A stretch of 64,000 bases of DNA. It comes from Ecdyonurus torrentis. Its lineage: Eukaryota > Arthropoda > Insecta > Ephemeroptera > Heptageniidae. The stretch spans positions 24,302,653 to 24,366,652 of the forward strand of contig OX439137.1 of NCBI GenBank assembly GCA_949318235.1, in the 5' to 3' direction. The notes beneath the pieces were generated by a model. The model had not been told where the DNA came from. It ran no database searches and saw only the letters and a list, made by a program, of their open reading frames with translations. Each line of letters begins with the position of its first letter. Within the stretch, counting starts at the first letter, position 1. This document shows, piece by piece, positions 1-13,230 of this stretch. Position numbers and translations under genes: made by a program.

Positions 1-377
1 GAAGCGGAAAAATGTCACATTTTTCCTATTTTTCTTTTGGCGCCATAATGAATGGCTACCAACAAAAATATCAAAGAAAAGCAAAAATATAAATAAATTT
101 GAACAAAAAATAATCATATTTTGTGGTTTAAAAGTAAAATTCATAAATTTTGAATAAATTAATAAATATTTTTAATTTGATGTATGATTTAAAAAGATTT
201 AACAACAAAATTAATTTACTTCTATTTCTATCACATTGGTAGCAGTGGAAAAGAAAAAAAAATCAGCAGTTCATTAAATTTTTTGAAGAATTTCGTGAAT
301 TATTACAATTTTGTAAATTTTGAGCTTTAGAAGGGTTAATTTTGTAATGCTTAATCGTTAAGTTAAATACATCAGAT
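1..377. other. Upstream region of UBE2K, no gene seen
   Basis: This AT-rich sequence precedes the UBE2K start codon at 378. It should contain the promoter and 5' UTR, but I see no convincing TATA box or initiator. No coding potential was recognised. Confidence 0.5.
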
Positions 378-3300
378 ATGGCAAACATCGCAGCTCAACG
401 AATTAAACGAGAATTTAAAGAAGTAATCAAATCTGAAGAGGTTCGTATTCAACTAGGCCTCATGGAAAACCTGCATCATCTGCATGATGCACATTTTTAT
501 TTTTATTTTTTTGGGTTTTAAATTTGTCAAAAATGCAAAATCATTTTGCGTATATAACATTGCAATAAGTTGTATAAGAAATTTGTATAATCAAATATGT
601 TAATTCCGTATGTGGAGGAATCTTAATTTATTTGTATAAAATTTGACCTATCAACGGTTTTTGTCTCGAAAAGATCATAACATGCATATCCTTGAACGTC
701 GTAATTTATGAAACATGTTTATGTATTTACATTTTATTCTGCATTGAATACTTGTTTTGTGGTTGTTAAAAGTTTCTGCCTATTTAAAACAATCCTAAAA
801 TTTTACATAGAACCTTAATAAATGGTTATTTTTATTAAATTGACATTATTACTATGCATGTATGCATACATATGTAATTTCTATACCCATTGATTTTGCT
901 ATATATATTCTCATTTCTAAAAATTATATCATAGAAGTGAAACAAAATGCAGTAAATAAGCAACACACGGGGATGGCATGATTAAAAATATCAGTTCTAA
1001 AATAATGTGAGTAAGTGAGATCTGTTTCTGTTACCCTCAGAAATGCGCAAATTTATCTAAATAGTAATAATTTAGGTGATCTTCGAAATTATAATTTATT
1101 TTTATTCCAAATGCTAAAGTGTATGGGTTACAGACATTGACAACATAGGATTGTTTGTGAACTGTTTCATTGCACCTAAAAATGTACAATCCCCTTTTAA
1201 AAATGCATTAGGGGATTGTCATTTATTTGTGTTCCGGGTTACAATTAAAGAACGGAGTTTATGAACAAACTTATGTATGGTAGATACAGAACCCCTGCTT
1301 TCGGCAGCCCCTCAGAAGAATTCGGCAGTTTTTGAGGGAAAACCACCAACAGTTGAGATTAGAGAACAATTAAGGAGATGGGGGAGATAAATCTTAACAT
1401 TACAAAAAATCTTCAGCTCTTGGCGTATACCCTTGGCATAAAAAATATGTTAAATACGAGTGCCAAAAACTGGTCCTTCTACCATAGTTATGAAAAGTAC
1501 AACACTGCAAATTAAATTTCTCAATGATTCTCACCGGCAATGACATAGCACCCATCAAAAGCGTGATAGAAAAAGGCATTGGACCCCTATTTTAACAATA
1601 TACTTATGCAATTTTTGATAAAACTACTGCACTGATTCTAATAAAAAATAAATGAGGAATACTTGGCATACTTTAACATGCTTTAAGCCAAGAAAAAATT
1701 TAAAAGAAAAAAAATATCACCATTAAAAAAGTACTTAAAATTGAGAGGTAGTGGGATGGAGTTAACTTTTATAGTATATAAAAAATCACTAAAAAAAAAA
1801 AAAAAAAAAACTTATCCATATCCCATCTACTTAACTGGAAATAATAATAATATAACTATGTTGGTAGGGTTTCATGTAAAGTGTACTAAGTATTTACACA
1901 TGAAGCAATATAAGCTTTGTACAATAGATAAACATACAATGAACGTACATGAAAATTTAATAACTCTTAGAAAATAATAAAATATTATAATCTGTAATCA
2001 AATTTAGTGCACTTTGAAAAAATAAAAATAAATCTAAATGTAAAAAGACTAATATCACCTAAAAAAAAAAGGTATGCATGTATGGTATACCATATAGGTA
2101 TATAGCCTCTTCCGTCCCAATATACAATGAGTTGTACACATCAATAAAGTGACAAAAAATCTTTAAACCATTGACAAAATTAGAAAAAATAGAGATAAAA
2201 ATATGAAAATTGTGCCAGAAAAAAAGCCAGTAAAATTTCGCGTTTTTTTTAGAGCTATTTTGAGCAAGTGGGTAGGGGGTCGTGAAAGTAAGGAAAAGAT
2301 AAAAAAAAAAAAACACGACAAAAGAGGCATATTTTTGTCATTCTGAGAGCTGCACAAAAACGTGGTTAAAATTTACGCCAGTGAAATATTGTTTAAAAGT
2401 GTCTGGGACTGAAGAGGATAGGCCAATCTAAAGCTATTTCGTTTTTAAAAATATAAATAGTAAAGTCAAAGTATATAATGACAAATTTACATCAAAAGCT
2501 AAATATCATGCAATGTGTAAATTTTGTTACTTATTTCACAATAATACATACCCTCATTTGAAGCAGCATCAGCCATTGTTGTTGCACAAGAAAATATATT
2601 AAACTTGTTGTTGTTTTATTAAATTGTATGTGTACACATATACATTTTATATTTCTTACAATAAACAGGTTAAAGTTCAAATGATAAAGAATTACAATGG
2701 GATCAGATTTTTATGTAATAATATAGAAAATGAAATCATTATATTAATTTTTTATTATTATTATTATATGTGACCTCAATATTTCTTTATAATATGTTTA
2801 GTAATATTATTTATTATAATTCATTTCAATGAAAGTATGGATTTGGGTGTACTCTAGTATGGATATGCAAGCTAATGATTAAAAGTTCATAATATTATTG
2901 TTGTTCGTAAACCCTGTTTTCTTGCAACAAAAACAAAAACAACAAAATGCGCATTGCATTTAAACAATCAAAGTCGATTATTTTAGTAGTAGAAAACAAG
3001 GTATAATAAATAATATAATAAAGAGGTATATAATAAAACTTGCGCAGTTGATTTTATTTTGTTATGGATGTACTCGATTCTAAGCCAATACAATGCCGTT
3101 CACCAGTTACGTCACTGATAAGGTGAATAAAAATACACCCGGTGATATGACGTCTTTGGTCAATTCCTTTAAGCTGCGTGACCTTGGCCAAAACTTTTCC
3201 TTGAGCATCTAACCTCTTGTATATGGACCTTGGTTTGCAAAAAGCATTATTATTACTGGTAATACAGGCGGGAAAATAAAACAAAAAATTTACGTTATAC

Positions 3301-6032
3301 ATACAGTGATTTTGCACTTTTTTTAAGGATACATAGAAGACATTTATTTTGTAGTTCCTCAGAGGCAATGCTGCTCTTACCTGACTACGCATTTCTACCC
3401 TTTTCCTTAAAAAGCGGCATTGTCTTTGATGTTAACTTTATGAGGGCTTTCAGTGTACCAAAATACCCCGTAGCCCTTGATATATCAACTGCAATGTTTT
3501 TTCCCCCCTTATTTTTATATATTCAAATTGTGTTAATGTATTGTTTATTTGTGTGTTGCCAGGTTGCTCGTTGTGCTATCAAAGTTGAACTAGTGAATGA
3601 TAGTTTTACAGAACTAAGAGGAGAAATCGCAGGACCACCAGATACTCCTTATGAGGGTGGAAACTTTGTATTAGAAATTAAAGTACCAGAAACTTATCCT
3701 TTTAATCCTCCAAAAGTTAGATTTATAACTAAAATTTGGCATCCAAATATTTCTTCAGTTACTGGTGCTATTTGTCTTGATATTTTAAAGGACCAATGGT
3801 GAGAATAAAGTTATTTAATGTAATTTTTAATTAGATCATTATATTTAGAATTCTTTTAATTATTGAATAGTTAATAAGGTTCTGTGAAATTAATGAGGTA
3901 GGTACATGATATAGTTTCATGATTATATATCTATATATTTAAATATAATTGTGTTTCTGTTTATGCTAAATATCAAATTATTGTCATTTTTCCCTAACAG
4001 GAAAAAAAATAATAATAAAACAAAAGTTTCTTGTATCGTCTAGTGATATGAAGCTCTTTTATGGTTTATACGTAGTAAAATAGACTACTCTATAATAGTA
4101 AATAAATATTAAGGAAAAATTGACTGTAATATTTGATAGTAAAAAGATTTGGTAGAAAAACACAGATAAATTAGAAAAAATTGGGGGTTGGGGGATAGTG
4201 GTAGATAAAAATTTCTAACTCAGGCTGAAAGGATTTTATAGTGCAAATACACGGAACCACCATAATATATTTTACCATTAAAAAATTTGTGCTATATGTG
4301 CAATGGTATTCTTATGAGAAAAACACGCGCTGGATTTAAATGGTAAAATATATTATCGCTGTACTGTGTGCTAGTTGCTAACATTGGACTGAGTTTTCTA
4401 CAGAGTAATGTAAGCAACTTCATATACATTTGCTATAAAATCCATTCAGCCTGGGTTGGGAAGCTCATTACTATTTCCCATTCCTTAATTTTTCCTAATC
4501 TATGTGTTTTTTCTATCAAATCTTTTTACTATCGTCAACCTAAAAGTTGTTAAGATTTTTAATTCAAGTCTTCATTTATAATCTCATTCAAGAGTAAGCT
4601 TAGTTGTGTAAAATTACATTGATCACTGAAAATGATCATCCTAAGTGATTTGGAAGTTGTAATGCTTTGATGTCAGCTGTAGACCTGACCCAGGTTGGAT
4701 TGGGTATGAGAGTAGGTCCATGATGAAGGAGGATAAGTAAGCTCCTTATTTGACCCCTTTACTTTTTAAGGGCCTCTAGTCCAGTTATATTCAAGGCCTC
4801 TAAGATGCCAATTCTTAATAGGCAGCATTTTCACAAACTCAAGAATTAACTTTTTATGTAAAGAGATACACTAATTTGTTGTTTATGATTCAGGGCTGCT
4901 GCCATGACCCTGAGAACTGTATTGTTGTCTCTGCAAGCCCTACTGGCTGCAGCTGAGCCTGATGACCCTCAAGATGCAGTAGTTGCCAGGCAGTTCAAAG
5001 AAACACAAGAGATGTTTCGTCTAACTGCCAAACATTGGGCTGCAGTCTATGCAGGAGGTATACCTAACATTTTAATTGTTCATTTATTTTGTAAGATAAT
5101 AAGCAAGGGCTGCACGGTAATGAACATAATGCCTCATGGTGAAAGATCTTGCTAGCACAAAGATAGTAAACATATTAGGTAGCTGTCAGTGTCACCATAA
5201 GAGGAGGAGTATGTTTGAGTGAGATAAAGAAAACCTCAAACAATTTTTGTCTCATTTTTATTTTCTCTATAAGGACCAAAGAATACTTGAAAAATGAATT
5301 AAAAATCAATGATTTCGGTCAATCAATCTGTGTGTTTTCTATTCAATCTTTATCACTGTTATATTTTTATGTTAGAAAATAATAATAATAATTTTTTTTT
5401 ATTTGAAGCCAAGAAAGGTATAAACCCACTTACATGGTCCTCTGACTTTCTTTAAACAATATGCACTAGTCAGAGTATTTCTTCATTATATTTAATATAC
5501 ATAATTAACAAACAAGAATCATAGAAATATGTATTTGTGAATTAATTTTTAATACACGATACAATATTATATTTGAGAGAAAAGGTAGTCATTTATATTA
5601 TTGATGTCACATTTATAATGTATTAATGTCTTGGTTTTTTAATCTATAAAAAAAATGATAGAGTACCAGTATGTACTGTAACATGTAGATAGATTAAAGG
5701 GGGGGGGGGGGGGGGTGAAATGATAATGGGAAATAGGAAAAGGAAAAACACCCAATTCCTCAATTTGTTTTCATAATTATCTATGTGTTATTTATTTTTT
5801 ATTTATTATTTTTTTTTTCTTATCGACCAATTACTGCAACATTAATTTCTTTCCTTAAATGTCTTATTTATTATTTTGTTTATTTCTGATTTCAGGTCCG
5901 TATAAAAATCCTGAATTTGATTCCAAGATCAGGCGTCTACTTGATATGGGAGTTGAAGAGAATCGTGCGCGTGTTGCCCTATCTTCGTTTGATTGGGATC
6001 TTGAAAGAGCCACTGAACAATTATTTAGCTAG
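378..6032 (+). CDS. UBE2K: Ubiquitin-conjugating enzyme E2 K (E2-25K / HIP2), complete, 4 exons
   Basis: This is an E2 enzyme that accepts ubiquitin from E1 on a catalytic cysteine and builds Lys48-linked chains; it is cytosolic/nuclear. Coding exons are 378-440, 3563-3798, 4894-5057 and 5896-6032. All introns have GT/AG ends, and the phases join to exactly 600 nt (199 residues; the human protein has 200). Exon 1 reads [16 protein letters not shown], nearly the human N terminus. The UBC fold spans about residues 5-150, with the HPN motif at 81-83 and the active-site Cys92 in [13 protein letters not shown]. Exon 4 supplies the UBA domain, about 160-199, with [19 protein letters not shown]. The first codon of AAAMTLRT is completed across intron 2, which fixes that splice. 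Residues 22-26 (VARCA) differ from the human TSKNQ without changing length. Introns are 3122, 1095 and 838 bp. The identification is very secure. Confidence 0.96.
2892..2965. mobile_element. MITE fragment, GTTCGTAAACCCTGTT family
   Basis: The sequence matches one end and part of the centre (AATGCGCATT) of the elements at 39070 and 57194. The second terminal repeat is missing or eroded. It lies in UBE2K intron 1. Confidence 0.55.
2998..3233. mobile_element. MITE in UBE2K intron 1, copy A of a two-copy family
   Basis: About 190 bp match the element at 6717-6942 in the same orientation, including the blocks CTAAGCCAATAC, TTCACCAGTTACGTCACTGA and TTCCTTTAAGCTGCGTG. The right end reads ATATGGACCTTGG. 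The left end (CAAGGTATAATA) is a decayed inverted copy of it. No transposase ORF is present. Confidence 0.7.
4134..4534. mobile_element. Foldback element in UBE2K intron 2
   Basis: Imperfect inverted arms of about 50 bp run from 4134 (GATAGTAAAAAGATTTGG) to about 4187 and from about 4480 to 4534 (CAAATCTTTTTACTATC). An inner palindrome (AATATATTTTACCATT near 4265, AATGGTAAAATATATT near 4340) is shared with 37998-38056. Similar arm sequences occur near 16125, 21284 and 24650. It is non-coding. Confidence 0.65.
5699..5715. repeat. Poly-G run (17 G) in UBE2K intron 3
   Basis: An uninterrupted guanine homopolymer in an otherwise very AT-rich intron. It is one of several G/C homopolymers in the window. 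Confidence 0.95.
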
Positions 6033-6206
6033 CTCCCTCCTAAAATCTTCATCAAAGTTGATTTATACTAGAAAAAGGAAAAAGAAGAAGAAAAAAAAAA
6101 AAAAAATGAAAAAAAAAAAATGTGGGCTTAATAAGTGAATGAAATATAAGAAAACTAGTCTTAAAATGTTAAAATTATTTAATTAAAGGAGAGATATTAC
6201 AGAAAA

Positions 6207-6212
6207 AATAAA
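6207..6212 (+). terminator. Candidate UBE2K polyadenylation signal AATAAA
   Basis: A canonical hexamer lies 175 bp after the UBE2K stop codon, and further AATAAA copies follow within 30 bp. In sequence this A-rich, such hexamers also occur by chance, so the assignment is tentative. Confidence 0.45.
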
Positions 6213-6716
6213 ATCTGAAAGTTAATAAAAAAAAATAAATGTGTAGTTTTTAAAGTTAGCTCTTAATTTAAAAAAAAAAAATTGCAAAGGTCCCAGGACT
6301 TATAAAATCACAAAGGTTGATATTTGTTGGTTATTTCTGGGGACTTGACTGAGCATTTTATAAAATTGAGAGCTTACTTTTTGACATCAGGGTGTTAAGA
6401 AAGTCTAAAATACTAAGATTTTTTTTATTCATTTTTACTAAAATGCAGGCTTAATATCCACTATTGTCAAAAGTTAGTTTCTTGATAAAAAATTTTGTGC
6501 TATTGCTTAGAAGAAGGGGGAAAAATATCAATTTATTTGAATTTGTATTATTCATAAAATCTAAATAATAGGGTAATAATAATAATAAAATAAAAAGTAT
6601 CTTAATTTTCACTGCACAGCAACTGCCATATAAAGTTACATTTTCTCATTTTTGTTTGTGCATAATTGAAATATAAATTAGAAAAAAAAAAACTTTCTTA
6701 AAGACTGAATGCATAC

Positions 6717-6942
6717 CAAGGTCCATATAATAAAGATGTTGAGCGCAGCACAAAACTCACGCATTAGATTTCATTTTGCAATGGATTGTACTTGGTTCTA
6801 AGCCAATACGATGTCGTTCACCAGTTACGTCACTGATTAGGTGAACAAAGTTGTAAGTGGTGATATATGACGTCTTTGGTGAATTCCTTTAAGCTGCGTG
6901 CTAAAACTTTTCCCGGAGCATCTAACATCTTATGGACCTTGA
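6717..6942. mobile_element. MITE, copy B of the GGACCTTG-ended family
   Basis: Terminal inverted repeats are visible: CAAGGTCCATA with AGATGTT on the left and AACATCTTATGGACCTTG on the right. The internal sequence matches 2998-3233. It sits about 700 bp past the UBE2K stop and is non-coding. Confidence 0.75.
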
Positions 6943-7282
6943 ATGCACACCTAAATTGCACAGAAATTATTTTTCCTATTTTAAGTCTAGCTTTTCTTAT
7001 AAATTAAAAAAAATATATCAATAGCCCTATGAAAAGAGTATCAAACTTTAATCTGTTGTTTCCAACTTAATTTATTACTCTTATTTTTATTAATTTTTAT
7101 TATACACAAGTGATTGTAAAAAAAAAAAAAAAAAAAAAAAAAAGTACACATAATTTGTTATGAGATATAGTATAAAAACAAATTAAAAATTACCTATGCA
7201 AAATTGTTATAAAAAAGTTTGTACCATTCTAAAATTATTTCCTACTTTGCATTGCTTTAAAATATTTAAAACGTTGACCAGT

Positions 7283-7399
7283 CAGGGGCGTATCCAGGAT
7301 TTTGCAACAGGAGGGGTCCAGTCTATTTGAGCATAGGAAAAGGGAGGAAACCACCCCCTTTGACCCCGACCCCCCCCCCTCCTCCTGAATACGCCCCTG
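7283..7399. mobile_element. hAT-type MITE with perfect 8-bp target-site duplication
   Basis: The 117-bp element begins CAGGGGCGTATCCAGG and ends CTGAATACGCCCCTG. TGACCAGT occurs immediately before it (7275-7282) and immediately after it (7400-7407), an exact 8-bp duplication as hAT-superfamily transposases make. CAGGGGCG-type ends are common in animal hAT elements. It is far too short to encode a transposase. Confidence 0.88.
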
Positions 7400-7571
7400 T
7401 GACCAGTTAATTTTAATTTTGAATCTGTAACTGCTTTACTTTTTGAGGAAAAAGAAAAGAAAAAAAAAATGATTGCATTCTGTTATTTAGGTTTTTAAAG
7501 CATGTAATCTTTACTGCTTTCTTGGAATGCTATTTCTCATTTCTTTAAAAGAATCCCAAATATAAAAATGG

Positions 7572-7606
<35 letters not shown>

Positions 7607-7682
7607 CCTAAATTAAAGCAATTCAATATTTGCAATTGAACAAATGGCAATCCTTAAATTTGTAATTGTCTTATATGTTACG

Positions 7683-7718
<36 letters not shown>

Positions 7719-8277
7719 TTATGTCAGAGCTAATAAATCCCTAAAACCAAAACATACTTATGTACAGTTCAGTTAAATTAATTTTATAATTTTAAAAATA
7801 TTACTCCTTTTTTTGTTTTAAATATTATTGCTATGGTAAAAAGAAGAAATGGGATTTTTTTTCCCCTAGCTGAACACGCTAAAAAGCACTGCCAAATTTT
7901 TCACTAATCTAAAAGCAATGCATGCATGCATATATAGTGTGATTATTGGTATTTGTCTTGAAATAAGATATACAAGTTTATTGTTAGATTATTTCTTGTA
8001 AGAGCTTAAAATTTGAGTGCATTTTAAAATACTTTTGCCATGGCTGGAAATTTAAGACATAAATAAATTTTATATTATTCTTGCTGTTCCCAGCATAGTA
8101 GACATGGTACTGCTGTAAGATCTAAAGTGAAGTAAATTAAGAGAGAGAGAGAGAGAGTTAAGGGAAGAGGAATTTTAAAAACTGATAACTTTATAAAATA
8201 ATAATAGCATAGTGAGTCTGTGTTTTTTTCTCCATATGCTTTTTGTGTATTGTTTAGCTTATATTTATACTGACCTC

Positions 8278-8383
<106 letters not shown>

Positions 8384-8477
8384 GGCTCCGCTATAATGTT
8401 GATGTCCATTTGACCTTGAAAAATATTTTTTGCTGCAAATGACCTGAAATGAAAAAATCCATAATTTAGGGTTGATG

Positions 8478-8740
8478 TGACGATTTTTATTTTTCCAAGG
8501 TCATTAGGACATCGGACAAAATAACTGAACCATTACGATAGTATACATTATGAGATGGAACACATACAAATATTTTGTCCCTTAACCTTTCTGTAGCCTC
8601 ACAAACTGAGGAGAAAACTTATAAAGTAGGCAAATCATTCTACAATTTCTACTGTAGACCTGGAATTGATGTCATGAATTCCAAAAGTTTCCTAATTAAC
8701 AGTTTTTTAACCTCTGTTTGTGAGTGCAGAATGGTTGTAA
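8478..8740. mobile_element. MITE, TTTGTGAG/CTCACAAA family
   Basis: Inverted arms carry CTGTAGCCTCACAAACTGAG near 8590 and CTCTGTTTGTGAGTGCAGAA near 8715. They match the elements at 40030-40225 and 63797-63998, including GTAGGCAA and the centre TCTACTGTAGACCTGGAATT. It is non-coding and more diverged than the other two copies. Confidence 0.65.
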
Positions 8741-8772
<32 letters not shown>

Positions 8773-8801
8773 CTTTGTTACATTTTGAATACACTTTTCG
8801 T

Positions 8802-8837
8802 CCAGCCAAGATCCTCACTTGGATCTTGTTGGCTGGT
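8802..8837. repeat. Short stem-loop
   Basis: CCAGCCAAGATCC, a 6-nt loop, then GGATCTTGTTGGCTGG: a near-perfect small hairpin. No function is assignable. Confidence 0.6.
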
Positions 8838-9353
8838 TCGAATATCAATAAAATAATTATACAGTTTTTTTTAGTATCTGTGTATAATGTGTATCAATGA
8901 TGGTCCTATCTCATGATTTTTTTTTTTTTTTTTTTTTTTTTAGGTCAGTATCCCTTTTTTAAGTTACATGAATACATTATTTATTTTTGTTTTTCAGTAA
9001 CATGTAAGAAAAGGTTATTGCATAAAATTAAGAGATTTAACATTGAAACACCAATATTGCTAGATGTAACTGCTTAAGCACATATGAAACACCAAAATGA
9101 AGAATTTCATTAAAAAAATTTAAAAAAAAAAAAAAAGTGACAAAATTGAAAATACTAAAATAAAACTTAAAATTTTAAGCTCTTTAAGTATATATAAAAA
9201 AAATAATTGTTTTGTACTCGCATTAAACCGTGAAATTTTAATGGTGATTGATTAGGAGCAAAAATAAAAATGTAATTATAACCTAAAATTGTACATTAAA
9301 CTTTTGTATTTGTAATGATTTTATGATATTTTTTTTTACCTAAATTATAATTG

Positions 9354-9391
<38 letters not shown>

Positions 9392-9639
9392 CGTAGTATA
9401 GTTGTTATAAATTAAACTTATTGGCATGATTACTGTACAATACATACATGTTCATGTAAACTTTTGCAGTAAGTGAATATAGCAGATAAATTCATTGAAC
9501 AATTTTTTTAATTTTGTAGTGACAAAAAAATAAGTGCTCTGATCTAAACTATTTTTATTTATTATTTTTTGTTTTGTTTTTGCGCATTTTTTATTTATTG
9601 TGACATTTTTTTGTGCAAAGGTAATCCTAAAAGAAGAAG

Positions 9640-9671
<32 letters not shown>

Positions 9672-9788
9672 CGTAAAACGAATTTCCTGGGTGGTTTCAC
9701 TAATATCGATTATTATTGTGTTTTGATATTGCTTAAGCTCTGACTCCATGCTAGAGCAGTAAATTACATTGACAAACATAGATACCAA

Positions 9789-9809
9789 CCCCCCCCCCCC
9801 CCCCCCCCC
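9789..9809. repeat. Poly-C run (21 C)
   Basis: A cytosine homopolymer followed shortly by a poly-A run, in AT-rich intergenic sequence. Confidence 0.95.
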
Positions 9810-9954
9810 AATTAAAAAAAAAAAAAAACAGCCCTAGTTTGGTGTTGTTTTTTATAGGCTAAAATAAGCTATTTACACCCAAAAATAAAGTAATAAAATG
9901 ATAGATATGCATTAGTATCCTGTATCCCTAGGAAAAAGTAAACAAAATTCAGTT

Positions 9955-10320
9955 TATCCTATAGACCCCTTGCACATCCTTGCGCTTTGTCGCCATGTTT
10001 GTGGTGTGTAATGCATTGTCCAGCATAGGGGAAACATCATCTCCTAATTTTTCACTTATAAAGAGTTTATTTGAACTGTACAAATTTTTCTCATATTCTT
10101 CAAACTTATTAGGAGCTAGAAATAAGGCTTTGATTGAGGTTTGAAGCTTAATTCTTTTGCTATTAAAAAAAATAAAAATGACGTTTTTCCTATGCTGGCC
10201 TATGTATTCCTGACCAACAAAATGGCAGCTCTTAAATATGAGTGCAACCGGTCTATTGGACAATGTATTTATTTGCTCAAGCATGGCGCTAGCGCGTAGT
10301 ATCATGCAATCACCCTATAG
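9955..10320. mobile_element. MITE with CCTATAG ends
   Basis: It begins ATCCTATAGACCCCTTGCAC and ends CATGCAATCACCCTATAGG. Inner inverted stretches pair GCGCTTTGTCGCCATG with CATGGCGCTAGCGCG. It resembles the CATAGGGTG / TATAGGGTA elements at 12943, 31823 and 36911. The 118-codon open frame across it is probably incidental. Confidence 0.6.
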
Positions 10321-11728
10321 GAACACTTGTTTTCGATGTCACTAAATTACTGAATTAAAGTACTCTGATATTCTTTTATATTCAAATTATTTCTCGTCGC
10401 ATTATCGTAGCTATAAAATAAAAAATGTTATCCTTAAATATTACTTTTCTTCTTTAAATAATATTATTCAAACATTTATTTGTCATTTTATAAAATATTT
10501 ATAATCAATATTATTAAAGTTTGATATTCTCTTTTTTGCTCATTATAAAAGTATAAATTAAAATACCCAAAACGTAACTTTAAAAAAAAAATGTAAACAA
10601 TCTTCTATAGTTAAAAAAAATATTAATAATACAAGAAAAAAAGTAAAAATTATTGTAATATTGATGTGCAATGATTTTTTATTATTATTCTTTTTAATGC
10701 TTAACAGTGTAATAAAATATAGTAATTGAGGTCTATGCTATTTTTCAATATTAATTCGAAAAAATACGAATTTTTAGATTTTTGCTCCGCATGCAAATTT
10801 GAGATAATTTTGTCGTTTTTTTTTTTTTTTTTTTTTTAATTTTATTACTTTTATTACTTTTTTTTAATACAATGAATGAAAAAAATCCTTGTACATATTT
10901 TATGAAGTTTCTTAAATTTCTGGTCAAACATTTTATAATCAAACAATATTATCTTTGATTTGCATTCTATGCGGCATAACTCAATTTTTCAAGACCTATA
11001 TATAATAAGATAAGAAGAAATTTTATCAATTCGAAATCTTTACAATTACATAAAAACATTCCTAAGTTCTGTAAATAAAAAAATAATAACAATTATTTTA
11101 AAAGGGATGGGTGGGAATGACAGTTATATAAAAAAAGGGGCAAATTTACGAGCTTCTAAAAAAACAGAATTTTTGCTAATATTCACTTCTAATTAACAAA
11201 CTGTTAATATAGGTGGCAACTCGTAAGTTTTCCTTCTTTTACTCGTAAATTTTGTATACATATAATTAAATTTTAAAGTGCATTGATATTATTATAAAAA
11301 AGTTAAAAAAAAATGTCTCACTGATGCATAATAATTTAATATTTATAAAATAATCACCTTTAAAAAACAAAATGCTAAACAATATTAATAATTAAGTGCC
11401 TAATAGCATCACTTTTGCTTTGTTTTTACCTTGTTATATTATGTGTATATTTAAATAATATAAATAGAAAGATGAACATTTTGTGGTAGCGCAGATTTTA
11501 TTTAAATTACGTCCCTAATGCATTTGTTGCACTCAACCATATGATTGATTTTTTTTTATCATTTTAATTATATTACCAAAATTTCACTATTTATTATTAT
11601 TTTATCGTGGTTATTATGAGAAAATATACACGTGCGGAGTTAAAATGGTGGGGAAAAAATCATTCTTATTAGGTGAGTGTGTACTGTACAGTATACATCA
11701 CAACGCGATCGCGTATCGTGTTCTTGTG

Positions 11729-11729
<1 letters not shown>

Positions 11730-11774
<45 letters not shown>
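11730..11774. repeat. Poly-T run (~45 T)
   Basis: The longest of many thymine homopolymers in the window, apparently uninterrupted. Length may be affected by assembly or sequencing slippage. Confidence 0.9.
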
Positions 11775-11945
11775 CCTTCTTCTTTCTATTCTAATGTGGG
11801 GTTAAATGAGGGCTTCGTATGGGAATTTAATAATAATAAAGTCTTGTAAATGCACTTTCCTTTCCTTTTTTTGATTTTATGAACTTGGTCCTGTATGTTT
11901 GAGTGATAATACTAAAAATTACTTAAATCAACAAAACTGTTAAAG

Positions 11946-12147
<202 letters not shown>

Positions 12148-12942
12148 AAAAATCCATGAAATGTATCATCTTAAAAAAAAATCTTGTAATAAAATAAGTA
12201 GTTCTCATTTAATTATAGAACAATGTAAATTTTTAGTATTTTTGATGCTAACTGTTAATAATTATATAAAAAAAAAAGAAGAAGAAGAATATCTAAAAAA
12301 AATATATATAAAAGGAGTATAAAAAGCTAGATATAAATTTTGTAGCAATTTTCTTATTATATCTATATGGTTCATAACGTTTTGTTTATTTTTATTTTTA
12401 TTTTTTTGTAAATTTTGTAAAATCATGCCTAGAATTTTTTTTTTTTTTTTTTTTTTTTTTGAATTTTTTGAATGAATAATTTAAATGTCACTGTTTGTCT
12501 TGGTGTATTTTGTGACATTATTTGATTTCTTTTCTGACAGATATATATATAGGGATGTGTGGTGTATAGAAAAATATCAAAAGTTTAAAATATTGAAATT
12601 TATTTTGAGTAATTTTTGTATGGTTCAAAATTAAAAATGTAGTTCATATTTGTGATAATTTATAACTATTATTTTAATTGCGAATTATTTAATTATTATA
12701 TATCTTGTAAAAAGAAATTAACATGTATTTAGGTACAAATAGATTCGTAATAAATACATATACTTTAAAAAGAACAAGAACTTATTTATTTTTAAAAATT
12801 ATCATTATTAATAATTATTGTTATATATTAAAAATTATAGATATAGCTTCATTTAGCAACTTTTAATTTATAAGTTTTCAAATACTTTTGGTTTGGTAAA
12901 GAAAAATTCCTAAAGTTTTATTTTGGATTAAACCGCGGCACA

Positions 12943-13230
12943 TAGGGTGTATGCGCATGACGTCATACCGAATACGCTGTAACGCCATACTGGAGCAATG
13001 AATAACATAGAGCAGCATAAGACAAATGTTTTTGGCTATTTTCCTTGGAAAATTATATATTTTATTATTTTTCTCGCATAAAATTGGAAACCTTGTTCAA
13101 CCTGTTAACAACATCAATGCTCTCTCAAAAATATTACTATAGTCATTTTTAAAATTTGCAAAATGTGTTATTTTCCCATACCAGCCTAGCCCATGTTATT
13201 TATTGCTCATGCTCCGCATATGGCATCATC
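12943..13230. mobile_element. MITE of the CATAGGGTG/TGACGTCA family
   Basis: The left end CATAGGGTGTATGCGCATGA runs into TGACGTCA (12958-12965). The block ATACTGGAGCAATGAATAAC recurs inverted near 13170-13205 (ATGTTATTTATTGCTC), so it is a foldback. Related copies are at 31823 and 36911. The right boundary is approximate. Confidence 0.55.

Noticed and set aside
3054..3392. 112-codon minus-strand frame in UBE2K intron 1
   Set aside because: It overlaps the copy A MITE, and the matching part of copy B at 6717 does not keep the frame.
9949..10305. 118-codon minus-strand frame (MILRASAMLEQINTLSNRPV)
   Set aside because: It spans the CCTATAG-ended foldback element and is AT-biased, with no splice context or recognisable domain; probably incidental.
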